Positions 1 to 9,532 are shown, counted from the first letter of the stretch. The stretch is DNA of 62,116 nt from Chloroflexota bacterium (GCA_016197225.1 JACPWC010000069.1:1-62116); one strand, 5' to 3'. The notes: generated from the letters alone by a model not told the origin. Numbers and translations are program-made.

Positions 1-44
1 TCCCAAAATTTTAGCGTAAAGGTGCTTGTATTATAACCCACTTT

Positions 45-73
45 ATTGTATCATGTATACATGATATTACAAT
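45..73. promoter_or_regulatory. Palindromic operator upstream of peptide ABC operon
   Basis: Positions 49-66 form a perfect 18-bp palindrome, TATCATGTATACATGATA, flanked by ATTGTA (45-50) and TACAAT (68-73), so the dyad extends to 29 bp with a 1-nt asymmetry. Perfect AT-rich dyads of this kind are typical of GntR/FadR-type or TetR-type operators, but no matching regulator gene lies beside it. It sits about 200 bp ahead of the binding-protein gene. I see no gene and no convincing -35/-10 pair in the rest of 1-267. Confidence 0.5.
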
Positions 74-267
74 TTGATAACTACACATGAGAAAAAAGCT
101 TGCATGCCTGTAGAGTCGCCAATCATGGATTTCAAAATTCTGTAAACTCTGCAATGTTGTGTTTTGATAGTTTGACAGAGGGAGGTGAATGAAAGGTCGA
201 GAGTGAATAAGGTGTTATCAACTACTGCCAAGAATCAACCCTGTACTTTCTTGCATAGGAGGAGAAC

Positions 268-1851
268 ATGTCAACCAAACGCAAAATGACCCGACGTCAA
301 TTTCTCAAGACTGCTGGCTTCGCGGCGATGGGGGCGACTCTCGCCGCATGTGGGCCGACGGCTACTCCGACTACCGCGCCGACCGCCCAAATTCAGCCCA
401 CCGTCGCCAAAGCGCTCAAGACAGTGCGTTTCGTGATGAGCGGCAAGGCGACCTCGGCAGACACCGCCGACCCTGCTTTCAACAACACCTCTCATGATGG
501 GCGGTTGATCTCCGCCGTCTACGAACAGTTGGCCCAGTTTGATGAGTCCTTGAAGGCGACGCCATCGCTCGCCGAATCGTGGGAACCCAATGCCACCGGC
601 GGTGAATGGACCTTCAAATTGCGCCAGGGCGTGACGTTCCACAACGGAGAAAAATTTACGTCTAAGGATGTCGTCTATTCTTATCGCCGCCTGCTTGATC
701 CGAATGTGGCTTCGCCCGGCGCGGGCAATCTGTCTAGTTTAGACTCTGATGGAATTGAAGCTGTAGACGACTACACGGTGCGCTTCAAACTCAAGCAACC
801 CAACGTTGACTTCCCTTTGAGCACCGTGTTTCGCCAGGCCTATATCGTCCCGGACGGCGCCAGCAACGATGACTTGAAGGCAACCGCCAACGGCACCGGC
901 CCCTTCAAACTCAACAAATTCACCCCCGGCGAGACCCCAACCCTCTTCGTCAAGAATGAGAATTACTGGCAGGCGGGCTTCCCTAAAGCGGACGCTCTCG
1001 AATTGCTCTCCATTCCAGAAGCGCCCTCACGCATTGCGGCCCTGCAGGCAGGCCAGGTGGAGATCGTCGAGGACCCGCCGTTCACCGACCTGGAGGCATT
1101 GAAATCAGGCTCGGATACGACTATCGTTCTCCAACCCAAGGGCAACATGGAACTGATCGCCATGCAGATTGACCAGCCGCCCTTCGACGATAATCGCGTG
1201 CGATTGGCGATGAAGTACGCAATGGATCGCCAGGGGATGCTCGACTTGGTGGCGCAGGGCTACGGCACGTTGGTCAACGACATCCCGATTTCTTCAACAC
1301 TCGAGTATGGTGTGCGGGGTGTGCGAGAGCATGATATCGCCAGGGCCAAACAACTCCTCAGCGAAGCCGGTTATCCCGACGGCCTCACCGTCAAGGTGGT
1401 CGTCTCCGATGTTCAGGCCCGCTTTGTCGAGTTCGCTACTGTCTACCAGCAGTTCGCGGCTGAGGCCGGTATCACCCTTGAGTTGGACATCCGCCCGGCA
1501 GACACGTACTGGGATGTCGTTTGGCTGAAGGAGCCGATGTTTGTCAGCGCCTACATTGCCCGGCCCACCGACGGCATGTTGGCGCTTCTATACTTGTCCG
1601 CCGCGGACTGGAACGAAATCCACTGGCGCAATAAGGATTGGGATGACCTGTTTGCCCAGGCGCGCGCTACGCTGGACTATGATCAGCGCAAAGCTCTCTA
1701 TCAACAAGCGCAACAACAAATCGTAGATGAAGGCGGCCACCTGGTTCCCTACATGGTCAGCACTATCAACGCTACGCGCAAGAACGTTGTCGGCTGGTTG
1801 CCATCCGGCACACCCTATCACGACTTCCGCCCGATTGACCTCGCCAGCTAG
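268..1851 (+). CDS. Peptide/nickel-type ABC transporter substrate-binding lipoprotein (SBP_bac_5)
   Basis: 527 aa. The N-terminus has a Tat-like motif (TRRQFLKTAG, residues 8-17) followed by a hydrophobic stretch and a lipobox ending LAAC (about residue 28), then a Thr/Pro/Ala linker typical of Chloroflexota lipoproteins. The body reads as family 5 extracellular solute-binding protein: LAESWEPN, WTFKLRQGVTFHNGEKFTSKDVVYS, a central NENYW segment, and a C-terminal region ending in LVPYM. ATG at 268 follows a good AGGAGG at 257-262. It heads a five-gene operon with two permeases and two ATPases, so it should capture oligopeptides or another family-5 ligand outside the membrane. The exact ligand cannot be read from sequence. 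Confidence 0.93.
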   Translation: MSTKRKMTRRQFLKTAGFAAMGATLAACGPTATPTTAPTAQIQPTVAKALKTVRFVMSGKATSADTADPAFNNTSHDGRLISAVYEQLAQFDESLKATPSLAESWEPNATGGEWTFKLRQGVTFHNGEKFTSKDVVYSYRRLLDPNVASPGAGNLSSLDSDGIEAVDDYTVRFKLKQPNVDFPLSTVFRQAYIVPDGASNDDLKATANGTGPFKLNKFTPGETPTLFVKNENYWQAGFPKADALELLSIPEAPSRIAALQAGQVEIVEDPPFTDLEALKSGSDTTIVLQPKGNMELIAMQIDQPPFDDNRVRLAMKYAMDRQGMLDLVAQGYGTLVNDIPISSTLEYGVRGVREHDIARAKQLLSEAGYPDGLTVKVVVSDVQARFVEFATVYQQFAAEAGITLELDIRPADTYWDVVWLKEPMFVSAYIARPTDGMLALLYLSAADWNEIHWRNKDWDDLFAQARATLDYDQRKALYQQAQQQIVDEGGHLVPYMVSTINATRKNVVGWLPSGTPYHDFRPIDLAS

Positions 1852-1857
1852 CCAGCC

Positions 1858-2850
1858 ATGCGCTACGCGCTGCGCCTGATCTTGCCCCGGTTGGGGCTGT
1901 CAGTTATCACCTTGTTGGCAGTTTCGCTCATCATCTTTTGGGCCGTCGAATGGCTGCCCGGGGATGCGGCCACCCGCATCCTCGGGCAGAACGCCACACC
2001 GGAACGAGTGAAAGTATTGCGGGAGCAGATGCGGCTTGACCGGCCACCCTGGGTAAGATACGGCTTATGGGTCAGTGACTTTGTGCGCGGCAACTGGGGC
2101 GTTTCGTTAGTCTCCCATATACCCGCTTCCGTGGCCTCGGCGGGCGGTCGGACCGAGCGGCCTGTGGCCGACATGGTGTTATCCCGTTTGAAGAACACCC
2201 TTATCCTCGCCACAGTAGCTTTGATCTTGTACGTGCCAGCGAGCCTGCTTTTAGGCGTTATCACCGCCATTTATCGCGGACGCCGTTTTGCCGACTCGCT
2301 CTCGGTGTTGGTGCTGGTCGGGACGGCGGCGCCGGAGTTCGTGATCGGCATTCTGCTGTTGCTCGTGTTCACGGTGATGATTCCCTGGTTTCCACCTCTG
2401 TCGCTGATCGATCAGGCGCAATCATTTCCAGAACTCCTGCGAATGCTTGCTCTGCCTGCGGTCACACTCACAATGTCCATGACGGCTTACGCCGTGAGAA
2501 TGATGCAAACCAGCCTGATCGCCGTGCTGGATTCAGACTACGTCCGCATGGCGACACTCAAAGGGTTGTCTCAGCAGCGCGTCATCATGCTTCACGCCTT
2601 GCCCAATGCTCTTGGCCCGGCGCTCCGCGTCACCGTCATCAACATCGCCTGGCTCATCGGCGGCGTGGTGCTGGTGGAAAACATCTTTACCTTTCCCGGC
2701 ATTGGGCAACTGTTGGTCGACTCGATTCGCCTGTTGGATACACCGGTAATTGAAGCCATCGCCATGATCCTGGCCTCGGTGTACATCCTGGCCAACCTCG
2801 GAGCTGATCTGGTGACCGCCGCGCTCAACCCTCGACTGCGAACGGGTTGA
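1858..2850 (+). CDS. ABC transporter permease, DppB-like
   Basis: 330 aa inner-membrane protein. It shows the DppB/OppB pattern: one N-terminal TM segment (about 12-30), a long external loop carrying the AVEWLPGDAA and ATPERVKVLREQMRLDRP motifs, then five TM helices with the EAA-like loop ATLKGLSQQRVIMLHALPNAL (about residues 225-245) that contacts the ATPases. It begins 6 nt after the binding-protein stop and overlaps the next permease by 4 nt, indicating translational coupling. With the downstream DppC-like protein it should form the transport channel. Confidence 0.92.
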   Translation: MRYALRLILPRLGLSVITLLAVSLIIFWAVEWLPGDAATRILGQNATPERVKVLREQMRLDRPPWVRYGLWVSDFVRGNWGVSLVSHIPASVASAGGRTERPVADMVLSRLKNTLILATVALILYVPASLLLGVITAIYRGRRFADSLSVLVLVGTAAPEFVIGILLLLVFTVMIPWFPPLSLIDQAQSFPELLRMLALPAVTLTMSMTAYAVRMMQTSLIAVLDSDYVRMATLKGLSQQRVIMLHALPNALGPALRVTVINIAWLIGGVVLVENIFTFPGIGQLLVDSIRLLDTPVIEAIAMILASVYILANLGADLVTAALNPRLRTG

Positions 2851-3791
2851 GTTATCGCAAAGAGCATAAGGGTCTGCTTCGCGATGGCCTTCAAGGTCTG
2901 CCTGTGCTTATGCAAGCCGTAGCCGTAAACCAACACCGAAAGGCGTTGCAAAAATTGTTTTTCTGGTTGGGCCGCCAGTCGCCGGTGTTTCTTATTGCGA
3001 CGGCAGTGTTGTTGCTCCATGGCCTCACGGCACTGACCGGGCCGTTGTGGGCGCCCTATGCGCCTGCCAAAATGCTGACAGGCAAACCCTTTTCACCTCC
3101 TTCAGCCGAGCACCTCCTGGGAACGGATAACTTTGGGCGCGATGTGTTCAGCCGCCTCGTGCATGGCGAGCAGATCGTCCTCGGCTTGGGCTTGTCGGCG
3201 GCAAGCCTGTCCGTCATCGGCGGCGCCGCCCTGGGCTTGCTTTTGGCCTATCTTCGCAATTGGGTGGATGAAGCGGTGATGCGCGTGGTTGAAATCCTTT
3301 TGAGCATTCCACCCCTCATCCTTTCGCTCTTGGTTTTGGGCGCGCTAGGCTCCAGTTATTTAGTGGTTGTCCTCACCGTCGCCTTCTTCTTCACGCCACG
3401 GGTAGCCATCGTCGTCCGGGCGGCCGCTTTGAGTGTGGTGGCAGAAGACTTCGTGACGATTGCCCGGCTTCGAGGCGAGTCGGCCTGGACGATTGCGGCG
3501 CAGGAATTATTGCCCAACGTCTTATCAAGCGTCCTTGTCGAGTTTTCATTGCGAACGGGCTACGCCGTATTGTTCATCGGCGGATTAAGTTTTCTGGGCT
3601 TCGGCGCGGCCCCGCCCACGCCGGAATGGGGGCTAATGATTAACGAGGGTCGGGCCTACATTGTCACTGCGCCGTGGACAGTGCTCAGCCCGTCGCTGGC
3701 GCTCGCCTCACTCGTGGTTGCCCTGAGTCTGTTCACAGAGAGCATCAGTGAAACACTGGGCTTGTCGGCCCGGAGAGAACAAAACGCATGA
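2847..3791 (+). CDS. ABC transporter permease, DppC-like
   Basis: 314 aa. It carries the DppC signature PPSAEHLLGTDNFGRDVFSRLVHG (about residues 85-108), several TM helices and the EAA loop IARLRGESAWTIAAQELLPN (about 205-225). The TTG at 2847 overlaps the stop of the previous gene; a less coupled alternative is ATG 2910 (MQAVAVNQHRKAL). The first 30 residues are polar and not typical of the family, so the later start is quite possible. The gene overlaps the following ATPase by ATGA. Confidence 0.9.
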   Translation: MSYRKEHKGLLRDGLQGLPVLMQAVAVNQHRKALQKLFFWLGRQSPVFLIATAVLLLHGLTALTGPLWAPYAPAKMLTGKPFSPPSAEHLLGTDNFGRDVFSRLVHGEQIVLGLGLSAASLSVIGGAALGLLLAYLRNWVDEAVMRVVEILLSIPPLILSLLVLGALGSSYLVVVLTVAFFFTPRVAIVVRAAALSVVAEDFVTIARLRGESAWTIAAQELLPNVLSSVLVEFSLRTGYAVLFIGGLSFLGFGAAPPTPEWGLMINEGRAYIVTAPWTVLSPSLALASLVVALSLFTESISETLGLSARREQNA

Positions 3792-4795
3792 CGTCGTCAA
3801 CCGATGCCGCCATTCATGTCCAATCCCTGACGGTTGACTTTTATGACCAACACGGCTGGGCCAACGTCGTAAATCGCGTTTCCTTCAGCATCCGCCCCGG
3901 TGAGACTCTCGGCTTGGCGGGCGAGTCCGGTTGCGGGAAATCCACGACGGCTTATTCGCTCTTTGGCTATCGTCGCCCCGGCAGTCGTATCCGGGAAGGA
4001 AACATTCAGTTCGAGGGGCGCAATCTGCTTGGCCTAAATACGCGTGAGTTGCAATCTATTCGCGGAGTCAAAATCTGCCTTGTGCCACAGAACCCGGCCA
4101 GCAGTCTCACCCCCTCCCTGCGAGTCGGGCACCAGATTGTTGAAACGCTGGAGGCCCATCACGTTTGTGCTGGACGAGAAGCGGAAGAACGAACCATCGA
4201 ACTCTTCGCCCGGATCGGGTTGCCCCAGCCGCAAGCCATCGCCAAACGCTATCCTCACCAGTTAAGCGGCGGCCAGCAACAACGGGTGGTCATCGCCATG
4301 GCCCTGGCCTGCAATCCCAAACTGCTTGTTCTGGATGAGCCGACGACGGCCCTGGATGTGACAACTCAGGCGCTCATCCTCAAATTACTGATCCGCCTGA
4401 AGACCGAGTACGGTATGAGTATGTTGTATGTTACCCACAACCTGGGCGTGCTGGCACAGATTTGTGACCGGGTGGCAGTGATGTATGCCGGGGAACTCGT
4501 CGAAGTGGCCTCAACGGCCGAACTCTTTCACAATCCTCGTCACCCCTACACTCGCGGGCTTATCGCCGCCGTGCCGCGTGTCAGCGCCCCGAATGAAAAC
4601 CAACGCCGGTTGCGGGGCCTGTTGCGGCGAGAAGAGTTGCCGCCGGGCTGTCGCTTCGCGCCCCGTTGCCATTACGCTCAATCCGAATGCTTCGCTCACC
4701 CTCAGTTGTTGGAGGACGTCCGGGACGACCACCAAGCCGCCTGTTGGCTGTGGCCGCGCGTCGCCGACCTTGAGAGCGCGGTTGCTACTGGATAA
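3788..4795 (+). CDS. Peptide ABC transporter ATP-binding protein, DppD-like
   Basis: 335 aa cytoplasmic ATPase. Walker A GESGCGKST (about 44-52), signature LSGGQQQR, Walker B LLVLDEPTTALD, and a switch His in YVTHNLGV are all present. The C-terminal oligopeptide-ABC extension (PRHPYTRGLIAAVP, then GCRFAPRCHYAQSEC) is intact. Length and domain order are normal for DppD/OppD. The start ATG overlaps the permease stop, so it is co-translated. It powers the transporter encoded from 268 onward. Confidence 0.93.
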   Translation: MTSSTDAAIHVQSLTVDFYDQHGWANVVNRVSFSIRPGETLGLAGESGCGKSTTAYSLFGYRRPGSRIREGNIQFEGRNLLGLNTRELQSIRGVKICLVPQNPASSLTPSLRVGHQIVETLEAHHVCAGREAEERTIELFARIGLPQPQAIAKRYPHQLSGGQQQRVVIAMALACNPKLLVLDEPTTALDVTTQALILKLLIRLKTEYGMSMLYVTHNLGVLAQICDRVAVMYAGELVEVASTAELFHNPRHPYTRGLIAAVPRVSAPNENQRRLRGLLRREELPPGCRFAPRCHYAQSECFAHPQLLEDVRDDHQAACWLWPRVADLESAVATG

Positions 4796-4810
4796 CTTCC
4801 TTTCACAGAC

Positions 4811-5818
4811 ATGAGCACAGCGTTGTTGGAGATACACGATCTGGATATTGCCTATGAAGCCCGAGGCGGCCTGCCATTTTTAGGCCGGAAACCTCAAGCC
4901 GTCATTCGCGACGTGTCTTTTACTGTTGCGGGTGGAGAAACCGTGGCGCTGGTGGGCGAAAGCGGCAGCGGCAAGACCACTCTCGCCCGGGCCATCGCCG
5001 GCTTGCTGGCTCCCACGCGGGGGCAAATTCTTTTTGAAAATCAAAACATCACGGCGCCCATCGAGCAACGGTCGAAAGAACTACACCGCCAGATTCAGTT
5101 TGTCTTTCAAAACCCAGACGCCTCACTCAACCCCCGCCGCCGTATATCGCACATTCTGGGGCGTCCCCTCGAATTCTTCTTCGGCCTCGCCGATTCAGCC
5201 AAGACCCGCCGTGTTGAGGAGTTGCTTGAGGCCGTGCATTTGAATCCCAGTTACATGCATCGCTTCCCCGGCCAACTCAGCGGCGGCGAGCGGCAACGGG
5301 TGGCGATTGCCCAGGCGCTGGCCGCCGAACCGAAGTTGATTTTGTGTGACGAGATTGTCTCGGCCCTGGACGTTTCAGTGCAAGCCAGCATTCTCGACCT
5401 GTTGCGCGAATTGCAAGCCAGGCGGGGCATTGCCTACGTGTTCATCGCTCACGACCTGGCTGTGGTGCGCTGGCTGGCGCATCGCGTCCTGGTGCTCTAT
5501 CGTGGACGGCTGATGGAGCAGGGCGCGGCGGCGGAAGTGTTCACACCGCCTTTTCATCCTTACACCGAGATGCTATTGCAGTCTGTGCCCGAACCGGAGC
5601 CTGGCCGTTCTTTCTCAAGTTATCGAGAATCGCCCTTCGAGCAGCTAAACGTAGAAAACAAAATCGGTTGCCCGTTCTCGTCCCGATGCCCCCATCGAGT
5701 CGGGCCAATCTGTGATCAGCAGATGCCGCCCTGGCAGACGGTCGGCCCGGCTCATGCTATCTACTGCCAGATTCCAGTAGCCGAATTGGCGAAAAGGCAA
5801 GGCGCTTTAAGCACTTAG
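4811..5818 (+). CDS. Peptide ABC transporter ATP-binding protein, DppF-like
   Basis: 335 aa partner ATPase. Walker A GESGSGKTT, signature LSGGERQR, Walker B LILCDEIVSALD with the usual catalytic Glu, and FIAHDLAVV with the switch His are visible. The C-terminal extension has PFHPYTEMLLQSVPEP and GCPFSSRCPHRVGPIC. It lies 15 nt after the DppD-like gene and ends the operon. I see no rho-independent terminator after it. Confidence 0.93.
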   Translation: MSTALLEIHDLDIAYEARGGLPFLGRKPQAVIRDVSFTVAGGETVALVGESGSGKTTLARAIAGLLAPTRGQILFENQNITAPIEQRSKELHRQIQFVFQNPDASLNPRRRISHILGRPLEFFFGLADSAKTRRVEELLEAVHLNPSYMHRFPGQLSGGERQRVAIAQALAAEPKLILCDEIVSALDVSVQASILDLLRELQARRGIAYVFIAHDLAVVRWLAHRVLVLYRGRLMEQGAAAEVFTPPFHPYTEMLLQSVPEPEPGRSFSSYRESPFEQLNVENKIGCPFSSRCPHRVGPICDQQMPPWQTVGPAHAIYCQIPVAELAKRQGALST

Positions 5819-5904
5819 CTCGGCGTGCGCATTGATACCTGTAACATTGACAGAATCATAGTTCGGCAACCGTGTAAATCCTAAATATGAATTTTTGTTC
5901 TGTA

Positions 5905-5932
5905 TTGACGCGATTCAAATGCAATCTATAAT
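5905..5932 (+). promoter_or_regulatory. Sigma70-type promoter in the 416-bp gap before the sugar ABC operon
   Basis: TTGACG (5905-5910), a 16-nt spacer and TATAAT (5927-5932) make a strong promoter. It would give a leader of about 290 nt before ATG 6235. A sequence at 5833-5846 (TGATACCTGTAACA) matches 11 of 14 positions of the LacI-type operator seen at 15277, hinting at shared control. The leader (5933-6234) has no long open frame and no riboswitch or rho-independent hairpin that I recognise. Confidence 0.5.
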
Positions 5933-6234
5933 TACTTATTAACATATAGTAACTAAGTAGTGTGATGCTTTCGCCTCTTCTAAATTTGCATACTGCCATC
6001 AATGAGTTAACGAAGACTGAGTCGGCTAAATGCCCTGGCCGTAGTGGGCTGGTGCCATATCAACCATTCTTACTTGCCTTGACGCCTCAAAGAGTAACAA
6101 ACGGCAACCGCGAGTGAGCGCACAACTATGAGAGACAGGAGGTGATGATGTAACGTGATGAGTTCTGACATTCCGCTCCTCCAGAATAGCGAATGAACCT
6201 GATCAGTCTAAATTTCAAGGAAGGAGAAACCAGG

Positions 6235-7719
6235 ATGAACACCAACTACTCATCCACTCAAAAGGAAAACAGGCTAGTCGTGATGTTGGGGGTTATTGTC
6301 GTACTGAGCCTGATCCTCGGCGCTTGCGCCACGCCGACCCCGGAAAAGGTGGTCGAAACGGCGGTCGTAAAGGAGACGGTTGAAGTCCCGGTTGAAGTCA
6401 CCCGCGTTGTCGAGCAGCCGGTCGAGGTGACCTCAACCCCCGCACCCGCTGGCGATCCCTTTGCCATGAATTGCGCCCCGGCCGATTTCAGCGGCGGGCC
6501 GGTGACCCTCAGCTTCGTCTGGTGGGTCGGCGGCGGGGATTCTCCCAGCGATAAGCTGTTCACTGATGCGCTGGACTGCTTCAACAAGAAGTACGAGGGC
6601 AAAATCAAGGCGGAGGTCGAGTATGTCCCCGGCCAGCACGACTATGTCGAAAAACTGAAAACCGATTACGCCGCCTCGGGTAACCTGCCGATCATCGTGA
6701 CGTTGAAACGGGACCCGACTCTGGCCGACCTTTGGCTCAAGAACGGCGAGATCATTGACCTCAAGCCTTACTTCGATGCCTCGACGGAGTGGAAGGAGAT
6801 CGCTCTCCAGTCTTCGGTCGAGCTGAATACCATTGACGGCCAGCTCGTCGCCGCGCCCGACGCCTGGGTGACCCCCGTCGGGATTTTTTACAACACGGAG
6901 CTGTTCGCCCAGGCAGGCATTACGCAGTTCCCCGGAAGCTGGGAGGCGTTTTTTGATGCGATGGATCAGCTGAAGGCGGCAGGTGTTACGCCTCTTTCGC
7001 TTCATACGGAAGACACGGGCTGGAGCGCGATGCTGGTGTTCGAGGCGCTGATGGCCCGCTCGGCGGACTGTAAAGCCTTTCTCGACCTCAAATTCCCTGA
7101 CGACTTCAATCTTCCGTGCATGGTTGACGCGTCCCGGGACACGGGCCGGCTTTTTGCGTACTCGACCCCCGACGCGATTGGCAGCGCCTACCCTCTGGCC
7201 GCCAACAACTTCCTGAGCGGAAAAACGGCCATGATGCCCAACGGCCCCTGGATGATTGGCGACTTCAGGGACCCCAGCAAGTCGTCGCCGGGATTTGGCG
7301 ACAAGATTGACGTGGCCCTGTATCCGGGCAACATCGCCGTTGACGACACCGGCCTCCAGCTTGGCGACTGGGCGATCACCAAAGGCTATTCTCAGGCAGA
7401 GCAGGACGCCGCCGCTAAATTCATCGAGTTTATGCTCTCGCGCGAAGTCGTGCGGCAACGGGTGATCCGCCTCGGCTCCACCGCCCCCAATCTTGCGATG
7501 ACCTCGGAGGATTTGGCTCTGCTGGATCCGCTGGCGGCGAAATTGCTGACGCTGGTTCAGGTGAACCATGCGCCGGTTCTGCCTAACTACCAAGGCCAGT
7601 GGAACACCATCATCCAGAACGAGACCATTGTCCAGGGCCTGCCGCAACTTGCCTTGGGTAATATCACGGCGGAAGAGTTTGTTCAGCAGTTGACCGACGC
7701 GGCCAAAGAAGGAAACTAG
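6235..7719 (+). CDS. Carbohydrate ABC transporter substrate-binding lipoprotein
   Basis: 494 aa. A signal peptide ends in a lipobox (SLILGAC, Cys about residue 29) followed by a Val/Glu/Thr-rich linker. The body is a family 1 solute-binding protein: DALDCFNKKYEGKIKAEVEYVPG, a VAAPDAWVTPVGIFYNTELFAQAGI hinge-region motif, GKTAMMPNGPWMIGDF, and a C-terminal AAAKFIEFMLSREV. ATG 6235 is chosen over an in-frame ATG at 6193 because AAGGAG lies just ahead of it. Two sugar-type permeases follow; no ATPase gene is present, so a shared MsmX/UgpC-type ATPase elsewhere is likely. Confidence 0.92.
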   Translation: MNTNYSSTQKENRLVVMLGVIVVLSLILGACATPTPEKVVETAVVKETVEVPVEVTRVVEQPVEVTSTPAPAGDPFAMNCAPADFSGGPVTLSFVWWVGGGDSPSDKLFTDALDCFNKKYEGKIKAEVEYVPGQHDYVEKLKTDYAASGNLPIIVTLKRDPTLADLWLKNGEIIDLKPYFDASTEWKEIALQSSVELNTIDGQLVAAPDAWVTPVGIFYNTELFAQAGITQFPGSWEAFFDAMDQLKAAGVTPLSLHTEDTGWSAMLVFEALMARSADCKAFLDLKFPDDFNLPCMVDASRDTGRLFAYSTPDAIGSAYPLAANNFLSGKTAMMPNGPWMIGDFRDPSKSSPGFGDKIDVALYPGNIAVDDTGLQLGDWAITKGYSQAEQDAAAKFIEFMLSREVVRQRVIRLGSTAPNLAMTSEDLALLDPLAAKLLTLVQVNHAPVLPNYQGQWNTIIQNETIVQGLPQLALGNITAEEFVQQLTDAAKEGN

Positions 7720-7747
7720 CCAGTTCGTTGAGGCGCTGTCGAATACA

Positions 7748-7781
7748 ACCTGTCAGGTCTTAAGGAGCAGACCTGACAGGT
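7748..7781. repeat. Intercistronic inverted repeat (AGACCT type)
   Basis: ACCTGTCAGGTCT (7748-7760) and AGACCTGACAGGT (7769-7781) form a 13-bp perfect stem with an 8-nt loop between the binding-protein gene and its first permease. Hairpins here often damp downstream expression or protect the upstream mRNA. Its AGACCT core recurs in the hairpin at 14091, so it may also belong to a dispersed repeat family. Confidence 0.75.
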
Positions 7782-7800
7782 CTGTACCGGGCGTTCCGAA

Positions 7801-8670
7801 ATGAGACGGCCTACATTCTGGATCGCGCTGTTTCTCCTGCCCACCCTCGTACTGTTCGGGCTGATTTACGCGATTCCGATCGTGACCGTGATCGCCACCA
7901 GCTTTACGAAGTGGAACGGCTTTGGCGCTATCGAGTTCATCGGCCTGGAGAATTATTGGAATCTGATTCAAAGCAAGCAGTTTCAACTTGCCATCCGCAA
8001 CTCTCTGTTGTGGGGATTGATTGCGGCCGGCATCCACGTGCCCTTCGGCGTGTTGGTGGCTCTCGTCCTGCACCGAAAACCGTTTGGCTGGCGGTTCACC
8101 CGGTCGGCGAGCATGTTGCCCAACTTGATTCCGCCCGCGGCCCTGGCGCTCATTTATTCTTTCCTCTTCAATCCCGGCATCGGTCTTGTCAACGAATCCA
8201 TTCGCGCCCTCGGCTTCAAGGATTTCCTCGTCCACTGGTATTTCGAGCCGGAGACCGCATTCTTTGCGGTGACGGCAGTCTGGGTGCTGTATGCCGGGGT
8301 GATCATTTTGATCACGATGGCCGAACTGTCCGGCATACCGCCCGATCTCCGCGAATCGGCTCTGATTGACGGCGCGACTGACAATCAAGTGGACTGGCAT
8401 ATTCATCTCCCGCTTCTCAAGAACATCATCGGCGTCGGCATCATCATCGCCGTCACCGAGGTCTTCAAGATGTTCGATTACGTCTATCTCACCACCGGGG
8501 GCGGGCCGAACAACCAGACCATGAGCCTGGGGCTGATGATCTACAACCAGGCCACCGTCCGCTACAAATATGGCTATGCCAATGCGGTCGGCGTGATCCT
8601 GTTGGTCATGGGGCTGCTGGCCTTCTATCTGGTCTCGCGGGCTTTCCGCTTGAGCGAGCCGGCGGATTAG
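7801..8670 (+). CDS. Carbohydrate ABC transporter permease, MalF/UgpA-like
   Basis: 289 aa with six predicted TM helices, the first at about 8-30 (FWIALFLLPTLVLFGLIY). The EAA loop reads ESALIDGATDNQVDWHIHLPLLKN (about 193-216), the standard ATPase contact of CUT1 permeases. The stretch GGGPNNQTMSLGLMIYNQA is typical of the C-terminal half. Start ATG 7801 follows the hairpin; no strong Shine-Dalgarno is seen. It pairs with the permease at 8684. Confidence 0.92.
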   Translation: MRRPTFWIALFLLPTLVLFGLIYAIPIVTVIATSFTKWNGFGAIEFIGLENYWNLIQSKQFQLAIRNSLLWGLIAAGIHVPFGVLVALVLHRKPFGWRFTRSASMLPNLIPPAALALIYSFLFNPGIGLVNESIRALGFKDFLVHWYFEPETAFFAVTAVWVLYAGVIILITMAELSGIPPDLRESALIDGATDNQVDWHIHLPLLKNIIGVGIIIAVTEVFKMFDYVYLTTGGGPNNQTMSLGLMIYNQATVRYKYGYANAVGVILLVMGLLAFYLVSRAFRLSEPAD

Positions 8671-8683
8671 GAGGCAGGCGCAA

Positions 8684-9532
8684 ATGAGTTTGTCCCTCTC
8701 ACGTCGGCTTATCGGGTTCGTGGATGCCGCGCTCAGATACGGCCTCATCCTTTTTGTGGTGTTCATCTCCCTGGCCCCCTTCGCCTGGGTGGTGCTGTCG
8801 TCCTTCAAAACCAACGTCGAGGTTTTGGACTCGGCTCTGTCGTGGCCGGCGCATTTTTCCCTCGCCGGCTACGTCAATGCCGTGACGCGCTCTCGGTTCC
8901 TGTTGTTCTTTTTCAACTCGCTCTTCGTTTCAACGCTGGCGACGGTTGCGGCCATTGCGATTTTCGGCATGGCCGCCTACGTGCTGGCCCGCTACGAGTT
9001 CCCTGGCCGAAACGCCATCTATGCCGTCCTCATCTCTTCGATGTTGATCTCACTGATCCCGATGCAACAGCCCATCACGCTGATCGTTCGCACGCTCGGC
9101 CTGTACGATACGTTGTGGGGATTGATTCTGGTATACGCGGTGAAGGGCCTGCCGACGGCCATTTTTGTCATGCACAGCTACTTCAAGTCCCTCCCGAAGG
9201 AGTTGGAAGAAGCGGCGGTGCTGGATGGCGCGAGTTTCCTGCAAACTTACACAAGAGTGATGCTGCCGCTGACCACGCCGGCGATTGCCAGCTCCGGCGT
9301 GCTCATCTTCCTCAATTCGTGGAACGAGTTCCTCTTCGCGCTTCTGCTCACGCAATCCGAAGAGACGCGGACGCTTTCTTACGCTCTAAGGTTCTTCGTC
9401 AACACGTTCTCGTACGATTACCCGACTCTCTTGGCGGCGGTTGTGTTGACGCTCCTGCCAAGTATCATCATCTACGTTCTTCTTCAGGAACAGATTCACA
9501 AGAGCCTTGTCGGCGGTGCGATCAAGGGTTAA
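8684..9532 (+). CDS. Carbohydrate ABC transporter permease, MalG/UgpE-like
   Basis: 282 aa. It shows the MalG pattern: an N-terminal TM segment (about 18-38), SSFKTNVEVLDSALSWPAHFSLAGYVNA, and the EAA loop EEAAVLDGASFLQTYTRVMLPLTTPAIA (about 175-202). The C-terminus ends IHKSLVGGAIKG, the usual MalG tail. It follows its partner by 13 nt with an AGGAGG-like site, and precedes the PHP-domain gene by only 2 nt. Confidence 0.93.
   Translation: MSLSLSRRLIGFVDAALRYGLILFVVFISLAPFAWVVLSSFKTNVEVLDSALSWPAHFSLAGYVNAVTRSRFLLFFFNSLFVSTLATVAAIAIFGMAAYVLARYEFPGRNAIYAVLISSMLISLIPMQQPITLIVRTLGLYDTLWGLILVYAVKGLPTAIFVMHSYFKSLPKELEEAAVLDGASFLQTYTRVMLPLTTPAIASSGVLIFLNSWNEFLFALLLTQSEETRTLSYALRFFVNTFSYDYPTLLAAVVLTLLPSIIIYVLLQEQIHKSLVGGAIKG

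Noticed and set aside
96-110. AAGCTTGCATGCCTG, identical to part of a pUC-type polylinker
   Set aside because: Only 15 nt match; the following bases differ from the vector and no other vector sequence is present, so contamination is not supported.
6433-7647. 404-codon open frame on the minus strand
   Set aside because: Shadow of the solute-binding protein gene; composition rich in Arg/Gly/Val with no recognisable motif.
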